A stretch of DNA of 64,000 bases from Betaproteobacteria bacterium (GTDB lineage: Bacteria; Bdellovibrionota_B; Oligoflexia; Silvanigrellales; Silvanigrellaceae), in assembly GCA_016868315.1 (NCBI GenBank), contig VGHE01000001.1:124001-188000 (forward strand). Reading direction: 5' to 3'. Positions within the stretch are counted from its first letter, which is position 1, and every line of letters begins with the position of its first letter. Shown one piece after another: positions 35,305 to 43,283 of the stretch. The notes under the pieces are model-generated. The model made no database searches. It had not been told where the DNA came from and saw only the letters and a list, made by a program, of their open reading frames with translations. A program made the translations under genes and the position numbers.

Positions 35305-36657
35305 TCAGAAATGGGCAGGTTGACCTGTCGTTCCCAGAACACTCAACCAAAGCGGGCTATCGATATCAAAGTGTTTGCGGCCGCGCGTCACAATGCTCAG
35401 AGGCACATGTGTGAATTGTTCGTGTGAGTAACCAACCATCATGTTGGTTTTACCGGCCATGGCAGCATGCACCGCATTTTGACCCAGACTAGCACAAAAA
35501 ACGGAATCGTCGGCGGAGGTCGTTTGTGCCCGCAGCATGTAACTCGGGTCAATGTATTTTAGCGTGGTTTCAATGCCGCGGCGCTTGAATTCCGCAGGAA
35601 TAATTTCCTTCAGATGTCTGCCGATGTCTTTGAGCTTGATGTTGCCGCTAGCGTCCGTTTCTTTGCCAGCATCTGGAAAGAGATTTTGTCCTGCACCCTC
35701 TGCCACTGCGACAGTTGCGTAGCCTTTTTCAACCACACGGCGTGCAAGCACTGCGAGAAAGCCGTGCTCGCCTTCGAGCTTCAGTTCTACTTCTGGGATA
35801 AGGACAAAGTCGATATCATTGACTGCGGCCGCAGCGTTAGCAGTTAGAGCACCTGATTGACGCCCCATGATTTTAACAAGCCCAATACCGTTGACCGCAC
35901 CGCGTGCTTCTGCCTGACCACAGCGTATGGCTTCCACGGCTTTGCCCACAGCAGTTTCAAATCCGAAGCTCTTTGAAACCCAGAGGATGTCATTGTCGAT
36001 AGTCTTGGGGATACCAATGACCGCAATGGGGAGATTGCGGCGGGCAATTTCCTTCGCAATCGCGTTTGCTCCAGCCAGCGTGCCATCTCCTCCAATGGTG
36101 AAGAGGATATTTACGTCACGCAGTACGAGAGCATCTACGATGCCAGATGGGTTAGAGTGCCCGCGTGCACTGCCAAGAAATGAGCCGGCCTCAAAGTCAA
36201 TATTCTGAACAGAGCGTGTGTCCAGGCGGCGCCAGGGGAATTTGAAGCGCTTTGAATCAGCATCGTGTGCAAATCCATAATAGCCGTAGGGAACTCCGAA
36301 AATATTTCGAACCTGGTAGCGATCATGGAGCATGGTCACCATGCTCTGCACCACATTGTTTAGGCCTGGCGCCAGTCCACCGCAGGTAACGATAGCAACG
36401 CGCGTGTTCGCCGGATCCCAAAAGATTTTCTCGCGTGGCCCCGCGAGTTCGAGTGAGGGCGGTTCGGTGCCTTCCTCTGAGCGCTGAGCCAGGTGCTTGA
36501 TTGAGTTACGCAGCGTGATGTCGACAAGAATGCGGTCGAGGCTGTCGTCCAAAAACTGATGCGCAGAAAACGACGCCTCCAAAGGGGAGGGACGCGTAGC
36601 GGCGCCGTAGCGCGTGGTGAGTGACTCGACGTTGAAATCGGCGCGTGAATTTTCCAT
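35305..36657 (-). CDS. 6-phosphofructokinase, plant/trypanosome-like group
   Basis: A 450-residue phosphofructokinase with an N-terminal extension of about 85 residues. The core has VTCGGLAPGLNNVV, TIGGDGTLAGANAI and the catalytic GIPKTIDNDI, then KIMGRQSGALTANAA. The Gly in GGDGT points to ATP rather than pyrophosphate as donor, while Lys in PKTIDND is typical of the long plant- and trypanosomatid-type ATP enzymes. It catalyses the committed step of glycolysis. The ATG at 36657 has GGAG nine bases upstream; a TTG ten codons earlier overlaps that site. It follows rph by 26 bases on the same strand. Confidence 0.9.
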   Translation of the reverse strand: MENSRADFNVESLTTRYGAATRPSPLEASFSAHQFLDDSLDRILVDITLRNSIKHLAQRSEEGTEPPSLELAGPREKIFWDPANTRVAIVTCGGLAPGLNNVVQSMVTMLHDRYQVRNIFGVPYGYYGFAHDADSKRFKFPWRRLDTRSVQNIDFEAGSFLGSARGHSNPSGIVDALVLRDVNILFTIGGDGTLAGANAIAKEIARRNLPIAVIGIPKTIDNDILWVSKSFGFETAVGKAVEAIRCGQAEARGAVNGIGLVKIMGRQSGALTANAAAAVNDIDFVLIPEVELKLEGEHGFLAVLARRVVEKGYATVAVAEGAGQNLFPDAGKETDASGNIKLKDIGRHLKEIIPAEFKRRGIETTLKYIDPSYMLRAQTTSADDSVFCASLGQNAVHAAMAGKTNMMVGYSHEQFTHVPLSIVTRGRKHFDIDSPLWLSVLGTTGQPAHF

Positions 36658-36683
36658 CCCAATTGGCTCCGGGGCGATTCGGT

Positions 36684-37400
36684 TCAAACCGACGCTACAT
36701 TCTGTTCCTCGAAAATGTCCACAAGTGCAGCTTGAGCCATGTCGAGAAGGCCATTGAGCTGAGCCCTCGAGAAAGCCTGCTTTTCTGCAGTTCCCTGCAC
36801 TTCGAGGAGCATTCCAGAGCTTGTTTGAACCACGTTCATATCGACGTCAGCCTTTTGATCTTCGATGTAGTCGAGATCCACAAGCAGTGTTCCCTCGACA
36901 ATTCCGACGGAAACGGCGGCCACTGCCTCACGAATCGGGTTAGTTTTGATTTTGTTGGTTTTGAGGAGCTTCTCTACGGCCAAACGCAGGGCGACGTAGC
37001 CACCCGTGATGGCGGCAGTGCGGGTGCCACCGTCGGCCTGGAGGACATCGCAGTCGATGGTAATGGTGCGTTCGCCCAGCTGTTTGAGGTCAACGACAGC
37101 GCGCAAACTGCGGCCAATGAGACGCTGGATTTCTTGGGTTCTGCCAGAGACATTTTGGCGTTCGCGGCGTGTACGGTCGCCGGTTGAACCTGGAAGCATC
37201 GAGTATTCTGCTGTGAGCCATCCCTGGCCACGAGTGCCGCGCATCCAGTTGGGAACCGATTCCTCGACCGATGCTGTACACATGACCCGCGTTTCACCGT
37301 ATTCAACCAGCACCGAGCCGAGCGGAGCCACCGTGAAGTTCGGGGTGATTTTGATGGGACGGGTTTGCGCCGTAGTGCGGCCATGGGATCGCGACAGCAT
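36684..37400 (-). CDS. rph: Ribonuclease PH
   Basis: A 238-residue phosphorolytic exoribonuclease that trims tRNA 3' ends. Family motifs are [11 protein letters not shown] at the N-terminus, [38 protein letters not shown] (phosphate and RNA-binding Arg), and [20 protein letters not shown] in the centre. Length and termini are standard. The ATG has GAGG seven bases upstream. It is the first gene of a pair with phosphofructokinase; the grouping has no obvious functional reason. Confidence 0.97.
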   Translation of the reverse strand: MLSRSHGRTTAQTRPIKITPNFTVAPLGSVLVEYGETRVMCTASVEESVPNWMRGTRGQGWLTAEYSMLPGSTGDRTRRERQNVSGRTQEIQRLIGRSLRAVVDLKQLGERTITIDCDVLQADGGTRTAAITGGYVALRLAVEKLLKTNKIKTNPIREAVAAVSVGIVEGTLLVDLDYIEDQKADVDMNVVQTSSGMLLEVQGTAEKQAFSRAQLNGLLDMAQAALVDIFEEQNVASV

Positions 37401-37505
37401 AAGTGAACCTCTTAGGAAAATGCTTTGAAGGGGGTGTCTTAGCTTGCTCGCGCACGAGAGACAAGCTTACTCACTCAGTCAGACCCGTACAAAGCAACGA
37501 GAGGT

Positions 37506-38048
37506 TCACTGCAGAAGGACTGCCGAGGCACGGAAATCCTTTGGAAGAGCCCGCTCAGGCAAGATGTGGACGCTCGGGTGCGAGTTGTCACGCACCCAGT
37601 CATCCACACCAGAGCCATGTTCGTGGCCAATGAAGCGCACAAGTCGGCGAGCAAGCCAGTGGACACCGGTGTCATCCCACTCAAGTTCCGCGAGGCTGAG
37701 CCCACGCACTGTGCTCGTAGCCAGTTTCTTTCCGCGCCTGAAGAAACTGACCTGCGGCTGTTCCATGGCACCGCACGCAAAGACGCATTCATAGCGTGAA
37801 CCCGTTGTTCTGCAGGTCACGAGGTAACCCGAGGGAGTTCGCGAGAACAGCAGCCAAAGTCCTGAGATAAAAACACTCGACCAGGCATGCGCGCCGTACA
37901 TGCTTTGAAATGAGGCGTTCGAAATATACGCCACCAGATGGCTCGGCCGTCCGAGCTTGTCATAGGCTGTTTTGAGTTCTGTTTCGGCAAGTCGTTCAGA
38001 GCCAAGCTCTTGAGTCCAGGGGACGAGCGAAAGATCCGCGAGTCGCAT
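37506..38048 (-). CDS. Hypothetical protein with one hydrophobic segment
   Basis: A 180-residue protein I do not recognise. A hydrophobic stretch near residues 63-80 (AWSSVFISGLWLLFSR) may be a buried strand-helix or a weak membrane segment. There is no signal peptide. Cysteines at TCRTTGSRYECVFAC are close together and could bind metal. The frame is well supported by AAGGAG seven bases before the ATG at 38048. It lies alone between rph and ilvE on the minus strand, with about 105-130 bases on each side. Confidence 0.6.
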   Translation of the reverse strand: MRLADLSLVPWTQELGSERLAETELKTAYDKLGRPSHLVAYISNASFQSMYGAHAWSSVFISGLWLLFSRTPSGYLVTCRTTGSRYECVFACGAMEQPQVSFFRRGKKLATSTVRGLSLAELEWDDTGVHWLARRLVRFIGHEHGSGVDDWVRDNSHPSVHILPERALPKDFRASAVLLQ

Positions 38049-38177
38049 AGAAGCACTCCTTGACTGGTACCCTCTTAAAAGCACCACATCCGTCGCTTAA
38101 CACCGACACTTCTTCACTGTCCCGGTGCCGCCTGGCAGACATTTGACGATCAAATTCTTGACCGTATTTTTGATTAT

Positions 38178-39278
38178 TTATTGTGCAGAAACTTGAAGGC
38201 GCCAGCCGTGCGGATCTGCTCCACGCCCGAACTGAAGATCGATGAGCGATTTTTTCAGATGCATGCTGACTTTACCAATTTGAGCTCCATTAACTTCGTG
38301 CCTCTGGCTGCCGTCGACGAGCTCAATAACAGGTGAAATAACTGCGGCTGTTCCACATCCGAAAATTTCTGTGAGTTTTCCGCTTTGGATATCGTTGAGT
38401 ACATCGGAAATGTTGAGTCTGCACTCTTCAACTGTGTACCTGAGGTCACGCGCTAGCTGGATAATGGAGCTGCGGGTCACGCCTGGAAGAATGCTGCCGG
38501 TGAGAGCTGGAGTGCGGATAACGTTGTCGTAAACAAACATGATGTTCATTGCACCAACCTCCTCGACGAATGTGCGGTTGATGCCATCAAGCCATAAAAC
38601 CTGCTCGGAGCCTGCAGCTCGCGCTCGTTGCAGTGCGGGTAGCGCGGCGGCGTAGTTGCCCCCACACTTTGCTTCTCCGCATCCACCAGGCACGGCTCGA
38701 ACGTGCTCGCGTTCGATGTACACGGATATGCCGGTCTCGCGCGAGTAGTAGTTCTTAGCTGGGCTTACGATAATGAAAAAGCGGTAAGACAACGACGCAC
38801 GATAGGAGACGCCCGTATCGAGGCCGATGAGAGTGGGACGGATGTAAAGTGAGGCCGGGCTTGGAAGAATCCAGTCTTGTTCGACCGCAACAATTTCCTG
38901 CACACAGCGCAAAAATAGATCCTCTGGCACGGGCTGCATGCCGAGCCGCAAGGCTGAATTCACAAAGCGGCGCGCATTCTGCTCGGGGCGAAACAAAAAG
39001 ATCTCGTCACTTGCACTTTTTCGATACGCCTTCAGGCCTTCAAAAACCTCTTGGCCGTAGTGGAATACAACGGCGTCGGGAGTCACCTCAAACGGGGAAT
39101 AGGGAACGATTTCCGGTGTCTGCCAGCCGCCCTTTTGGGGGTTGTAGTCACAGATCAGCATGTGATCTGTTTGAGTGCGGCCAAAGGGAATCTCATCCTG
39201 AAGCTGGGGAGGAGTTTTTCGCTTGTGCTTGGGCAACAGATTTTTGAGGATTCTGAATTGTCCGTTGCTCTGTGGCAT
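38178..39278 (-). CDS. ilvE: Branched-chain amino acid aminotransferase
   Basis: A 366-residue PLP-dependent class IV aminotransferase that interconverts Leu, Ile and Val with their 2-oxo acids. The length and the AKCGGNYAAAL motif, whose Lys binds PLP, mark the longer type II (eukaryote-like) group. Other matches are HYGQEVFEGLKAY near 80, SLYIRPTLIG, and WLDGINRTFVEEVGAMNIMF. FGCGTAAVISPV near the end binds the cofactor phosphate. The ATG at 39278 has GGAGG seven to eight bases upstream, better than the GTG seven codons earlier. No other ilv or leu gene is adjacent. Confidence 0.95.
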   Translation of the reverse strand: MPQSNGQFRILKNLLPKHKRKTPPQLQDEIPFGRTQTDHMLICDYNPQKGGWQTPEIVPYSPFEVTPDAVVFHYGQEVFEGLKAYRKSASDEIFLFRPEQNARRFVNSALRLGMQPVPEDLFLRCVQEIVAVEQDWILPSPASLYIRPTLIGLDTGVSYRASLSYRFFIIVSPAKNYYSRETGISVYIEREHVRAVPGGCGEAKCGGNYAAALPALQRARAAGSEQVLWLDGINRTFVEEVGAMNIMFVYDNVIRTPALTGSILPGVTRSSIIQLARDLRYTVEECRLNISDVLNDIQSGKLTEIFGCGTAAVISPVIELVDGSQRHEVNGAQIGKVSMHLKKSLIDLQFGRGADPHGWRLQVSAQ

Positions 39279-39396
39279 GCCTCTGCCTCCTCGAAACACT
39301 GTGACCCTTTGTTCCCGGAGAAGTCGCTTATAACGGCTTTCCGAAGCACGCCAGAGAATATGCCTAGAAAATCAGGACGCAAGCCCCCCATTGGGC

Positions 39397-39426
39397 TTGA
39401 CAACCGATCCGCCGGTTTCATATACG
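39397..39426 (+). promoter_or_regulatory. Promoter of tRNA-Gln
   Basis: A perfect TTGACA (39397-39402) and TATACG (39421-39426) are separated by 18 bases and end 10 bases before the tRNA. This is the clearest sigma70-type promoter in the window. Confidence 0.8.
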
Positions 39427-39436
39427 CTAGGGGTGT

Positions 39437-39511
39437 TGGGGCATCGACAAGTGGTAAGTCAACGGATTTTGATTCCGTCATTCCTAGGTTCGAATCCTAG
39501 TGCCCCAGCCA
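39437..39511 (+). tRNA. tRNA-Gln (anticodon TTG)
   Basis: The acceptor stem is TGGGGCA/TGCCCCA, the anticodon stem ACGGA/TCCGT with loop TTTTGAT, and the T arm CTAGG-TTCGAAT-CCTAG. A discriminator G and encoded CCA complete it. The weak first pair (T-A) is typical of bacterial tRNA-Gln. Confidence 0.97.
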
Positions 39512-39532
39512 CTTCTTTTTAAAACGAAGAAC

Positions 39533-39558
39533 AAAGCCGCCTTTTTAAGGCGGCTTTT
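39533..39558 (+). terminator. Intrinsic terminator of tRNA-Gln
   Basis: AAAGCCGCC (39533-39541) and GGCGGCTTT (39549-39557) form a 9-bp stem with a 7-base loop, ending in a T-run, directly after the tRNA. Confidence 0.92.
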
Positions 39559-39642
39559 CTGTTTCCAACACATTTGCGCCGATTATGACCCCGCTACGGG
39601 GAAACCCTCCCGGGGCGCAGCAAAGGTCGCCCTGTGTACAGT

Positions 39643-40197
39643 TCAGAGCACAGCTGACCCGAACACTGAGCTCAGCTCATCTCTCAGTTTTAGGATCTGT
39701 AGAACTTCGACGTCCATATCTACAGGTAGGTTACTGAGGACTTCCATGGGCGACAACTGGTTGTCTTGAACCAGTGATAAAATGATAGCCGAGCGCACCG
39801 CTTGAACCGATGTCTCTTTGCTCTTGTGAGGATGAACTGCCTCCCCGAGGCGAGTGAGCAGTGCAATACCAATCGACGAGTTTAAAATTTTATCCATCTG
39901 AATAAGGTCGAGCTCATAGCTTTTACTGAGCTGTCCGCGCAGCTTTTCGAGTGGAACTTTACCAGTGCGGAGTAGGCCAGCCACCTCACCGTTGGGATCT
40001 CCAGTCTGAACGAAAGAATTCACCTGCGCGACCGTGACCGAACGAGCCAATGGACCCACAATAAACGTGATCCGCTTTGAGTTGTCTTGTGCTCCAGCTG
40101 AGGAAGCTGCGGTTGTGGAGGCGTCGGGTTGTGATTTCACGCACCCTGAGAGCAGCAAAACTGAGAAGGCCATCGACATCAAAACAGACTTCACCAT
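39643..40197 (-). CDS. DUF1400-type lipoprotein
   Basis: A 184-residue lipoprotein: the signal peptide ends at LLLSGC (Cys 19), then a Ser/Ala-rich spacer. Residues about 42-172 match the pattern of DUF1400, which I know mainly from cyanobacterial proteins where it precedes an alpha/beta hydrolase. Visible features are a first strand ITFIVGPLARSVTV, a middle helix LDKILNSS-like segment, GEAVHP, and a helix with AVRSAIILS followed by NQLSPMEVLSNLP. There is no hydrolase domain here. GGAGG lies six bases before the ATG. Function unknown. A second lipoprotein gene lies 58 bases upstream. Confidence 0.72.
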   Translation of the reverse strand: MVKSVLMSMAFSVLLLSGCVKSQPDASTTAASSAGAQDNSKRITFIVGPLARSVTVAQVNSFVQTGDPNGEVAGLLRTGKVPLEKLRGQLSKSYELDLIQMDKILNSSIGIALLTRLGEAVHPHKSKETSVQAVRSAIILSLVQDNQLSPMEVLSNLPVDMDVEVLQILKLRDELSSVFGSAVL

Positions 40198-40255
40198 GGG
40201 TCACCTCCGCAAACGGCGAGCAATACAGACACTGAACTGAGGCAAGTCAGGAAAA

Positions 40256-40798
40256 TCAATCCAGACAAGTCACTTTTGGATACTTAATAGTGTCACACTT
40301 AAGATTTTTGTCTTTAACGAGAGTCTTAAGATTTGGTAATCCAGCCAGCAGTTCATTGAGTTGATCTTGAGTAAATTTGTTTCCCGGAATTGAAAGTGTC
40401 ACGATCCTCTTGAAGGCAAGGATTGGAGCTATTTCGGTGAGACCTTCTTCACCGAGCGTCGCAATCTGGAGATTTCTTTCGCCCCAGCGGGCTGCTGCAA
40501 CGGGATCACCCTTTGGACCTCCATAATCTGAAATCGTAACCAAAAGAGCATCGACCGTTCTCGCTTCTTCCGCGGAGATTTTGTCTTTGGTCAGCCATTG
40601 GGTTGCGCTCAAAGGTGCGCGCACCGGAGGACGACCGATCTGCTGGGGAGAGCCACTTGGGGTTGCCTTGGCGTCGATCTGTGTGGCGCTGGTGTTCGAC
40701 TGTTGTGGGCTCTTACAAGCGCCCAAGAACACTGTCGAAACAACTGCCAAAGCGAGTGCTCGTGAAAATACAAAGCGCGAAGGCTCGATTGGATTCAT
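40256..40798 (-). CDS. Lipoprotein with short leucine-rich-repeat-like region
   Basis: A 180-residue lipoprotein with a signal peptide ending in FLGAC (Cys 28). A Ser/Thr/Pro-rich linker follows. The C-terminal 80 residues hold two to three LRR-like units, the clearest being IVTLSIPGNKFTQDQLNELL and LPNLKTLVKDKN, closed by two Cys (KCDTIKYPKVTC) that may form a disulfide. LRR modules bind proteins, and the partner is unknown. GAGGAG is about seven bases from the ATG. It is upstream of the DUF1400 lipoprotein gene on the same strand, so the two may be co-transcribed. Confidence 0.7.
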   Translation of the reverse strand: MNPIEPSRFVFSRALALAVVSTVFLGACKSPQQSNTSATQIDAKATPSGSPQQIGRPPVRAPLSATQWLTKDKISAEEARTVDALLVTISDYGGPKGDPVAAARWGERNLQIATLGEEGLTEIAPILAFKRIVTLSIPGNKFTQDQLNELLAGLPNLKTLVKDKNLKCDTIKYPKVTCLD

Positions 40799-40974
40799 TG
40801 TGAGACTCCTCTAAAAACGACCTACCGTTATCGGAATGACAGCCAGTTTTCTTTAGTTTTTGCTTTTTCATTAGAAGTTATGACGCCTTGACGCTCAAGC
40901 CTCTGAGCCCATCGGGAAGTGCGCTATTCTTCACTGCATGATCTTCGCACGCTGCTGCGCCATGGAGTGTGGAT

Positions 40975-41757
40975 ATGGACAAGCAACATCAGTGTCCCTT
41001 TGTCAGCAAGCAGTCCTGGCGCAAAGGGCTCGTATCAGGACACCCGAGTGTTCATGTTTTGAGTCCCGGTCAGAATCCGGGAATGAGCGCATCGAATCAG
41101 TCCACGGGTTGGTTGCTTGGACTGGGCGGTGCTCATTTTGGGGAAGATCTCAGGCTTACGGAAGGTGAAACATTCATTGGCTCTGGCTGGGATTCAGACC
41201 TTGTGTTGACGACACCCGAGGTGAGTCGGCGTCATGCCAAATTCACGTCTGCCGCCGGAGTCACCCTCCTAGAAGACAACGGAAGTGCCACGGGTGTGTT
41301 TGTTAACGGTGAGAAGATTCTTGAGCCGCGCATGCTCGCACATGCAGATTTGATTCGCTTTGGCGTCGGTGAATTTCTCTATTTTTCTGCCGAACCGAAC
41401 CTGCAATCACAAGCAAATATTGAGCGATATATTGCCGTAGCGAATAAAAACTCACTCGCAACAGTCGGCTGGCTTCACTGCCTGACTGGCGAGTATTCTG
41501 GGATGGATTTTCGCTTGGTGAAAGGATTGAATCGATGCGGTTCTCTCCCTGGGGTTGAGGTTACCTTGCCAGATGCAAATTTGAACTCGACTCATATGAC
41601 CATTGAATGCAGTCCCGACAGGTTTTACCTGCGCCCCGGGTTTGCGAGTTTACAAGTCAAACGCAATGGCGTGCTCGTCGATCATCCCGGAAATCTGCGC
41701 GACTCAGATGTGTTCAAGATTGGGTCATTAGAATTGCGCCTGAGGGTCATCCGGTGA
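40975..41757 (+). CDS. Cytosolic protein with two FHA domains
   Basis: A 260-residue protein without signal or membrane segments. The first FHA domain (about 65-135) has the phosphothreonine-pocket marks GSGWDSDL, SRRH and GVFVNG. The second (about 165-255) is degenerate, retaining LNSTH where SxxH is expected and RNG for NG. FHA domains bind phosphothreonine. The ATG at 40975 has GGAG seven bases upstream; a GTG two codons before it is less likely. Its stop overlaps the start of the next gene. It is first of three overlapping FHA genes, which together look like one signalling unit. The 176-base gap upstream shows no clear promoter. Confidence 0.85.
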   Translation: MDKQHQCPFVSKQSWRKGLVSGHPSVHVLSPGQNPGMSASNQSTGWLLGLGGAHFGEDLRLTEGETFIGSGWDSDLVLTTPEVSRRHAKFTSAAGVTLLEDNGSATGVFVNGEKILEPRMLAHADLIRFGVGEFLYFSAEPNLQSQANIERYIAVANKNSLATVGWLHCLTGEYSGMDFRLVKGLNRCGSLPGVEVTLPDANLNSTHMTIECSPDRFYLRPGFASLQVKRNGVLVDHPGNLRDSDVFKIGSLELRLRVIR

Positions 41758-43283
41758 AGAAAAAATTTTTAACCTGCTTTTTGGCTTGTCTGGGAGCTTC
41801 AGTCATTGCTCCAAACGCATGGACACAGGACGTGTTGCCCACACCAAGTTCAACCCAAGCGCAAGAACTGCGTCGCAACATCTCCATCAGAGCCTATGAG
41901 ATTTTTCAGCAGCGTAAATTGCGTGTTCATCTCAGTGTCGATGAGTCGGATTCAGGTGGCCATTATTTTCTCAATACGCTTGATGCAAAATCATTTCGCC
42001 TCAAGAGTGATGACCCCAATGAGCTCCCGGTTGAACCCAGTTCGCTGAGTACATTTTCAACCCGTTCACCGACTTTGCCTCGAGAAACTGCTCTCGTATT
42101 TGAGGCGAATCAAGCGATTCCCAGCACTCAATCAGATGCAATTCGTTCTGCGGTTGCGGGATTTCTCGATCGGTTTCGTTCGGATGTGTTGACCGTACGT
42201 GCATCGGTGGGCGAGAAAGATGTCCGGCTCGCATTTATTGCGCCGGGTCAGTCGGAAAATCCACGTGCGATACAGCGTTCCATCTTGGAGTCGAAATCAC
42301 TTGTGGGTAAGGCCGGAATAGCAGCGGGCGTGTGCGCTGCGCTCGGGGAAATGCGTTCAAGCCCATCAGATAAGAGCGTTATACAAAAGACTCTCATTTT
42401 TATTTCACGTCCTGCACTCGAGAGCGATAAAAATTGGTCGGATTTAAAATCCTGCTTGTCAAAAAGTGAGGACTCCAACATTCGTTTCTTCTGGGTGCGT
42501 ATCCACGATCAGAATCCTGGCTTCGGAAAAATCGACGAAGAAATTCAGACAAAAATTGAGAAAAGTGGCGGATTCGTGAGTCGAATCAATGCCACCACAG
42601 ATCCTCTCGTTGCATTGAAGAATCTGCGTTCCTATCTCGATGACGAATACGTGCTTGAATTCGATTTGAGTCAACATCGCCCCTTCTCAGACGTGCTCAA
42701 ATTCAGAGTCACTGCAAATTATCACGGTAATCTGATTCGCAGTGAAGAAAGGGAATTTGAGGGATTTATTGCTCTCCCACGTCCCGAAGAGATCAAACGC
42801 ATCGAAGAGATTCGCGACCTCGAACGGCGTAAGGAACGGCGCACTTATCTCTTTCTCGCAGGTGTTTTGGCGACATCAGCACTGGTCATTGTTCTGCTTT
42901 TGCGTCGCAACAATGCTGGATGTTCCAAATGTGGATTTCGCGTGGCCAAGAATTATCAGGATTGCCCCTTCCGAAATCAGAAGTGTTTTGGACGCTTGAG
43001 TGTCATCCAAGGATCTCTTCAGGGTGCCGAATATCCGTTGTTTGTGGGTGAGAACACACTAGGGACAGCCATGTCCAAAACCATCCGTCTGCGTGCCAAG
43101 GGATTGGCCAGTCACCATGCAAAAATCGTCCTGACTCAGCGTAAGGCTCTATTTTCTCCAGAGAAGGGTGCAGAGTCGAGAGTCAACGGAGTGATTGCCA
43201 CCGAGCCCCGCCTGATTTCCTCTGGTACCATTTTGAGAGTGGGTACTTTGGTCTGCAGAATTGACTTCAAAGAGGGAGCATGA
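41754..43283 (+). CDS. VWA-like - TM - zinc ribbon - FHA transmembrane protein
   Basis: A 509-residue protein starting with GTG at 41754, overlapping the previous stop. Order: signal peptide (KKKFLTCFLACLGASVIAPN), an extracytoplasmic domain of about 340 residues, a membrane helix (TYLFLAGVLATSALVIVLLL), a four-Cys zinc ribbon (CSKC, then CPFRNQKC) and a C-terminal FHA domain (LASHH, RVNG). The outer domain has VWA-like alternating strands and helices (ETALVFEANQAIP; KTLIFISRP; IRFFWVRIHD), but the DxSxS metal site is missing. The topology puts VWA outside and FHA inside. Its stop overlaps the FHA-transglycosylase gene (ATGA), indicating tight coupling. Confidence 0.8.
   Translation: MKKKFLTCFLACLGASVIAPNAWTQDVLPTPSSTQAQELRRNISIRAYEIFQQRKLRVHLSVDESDSGGHYFLNTLDAKSFRLKSDDPNELPVEPSSLSTFSTRSPTLPRETALVFEANQAIPSTQSDAIRSAVAGFLDRFRSDVLTVRASVGEKDVRLAFIAPGQSENPRAIQRSILESKSLVGKAGIAAGVCAALGEMRSSPSDKSVIQKTLIFISRPALESDKNWSDLKSCLSKSEDSNIRFFWVRIHDQNPGFGKIDEEIQTKIEKSGGFVSRINATTDPLVALKNLRSYLDDEYVLEFDLSQHRPFSDVLKFRVTANYHGNLIRSEEREFEGFIALPRPEEIKRIEEIRDLERRKERRTYLFLAGVLATSALVIVLLLRRNNAGCSKCGFRVAKNYQDCPFRNQKCFGRLSVIQGSLQGAEYPLFVGENTLGTAMSKTIRLRAKGLASHHAKIVLTQRKALFSPEKGAESRVNGVIATEPRLISSGTILRVGTLVCRIDFKEGA

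Noticed and set aside
39342-39420. A second tRNA upstream of tRNA-Gln
   Set aside because: No cloverleaf or T-arm can be drawn; the region holds the promoter only.
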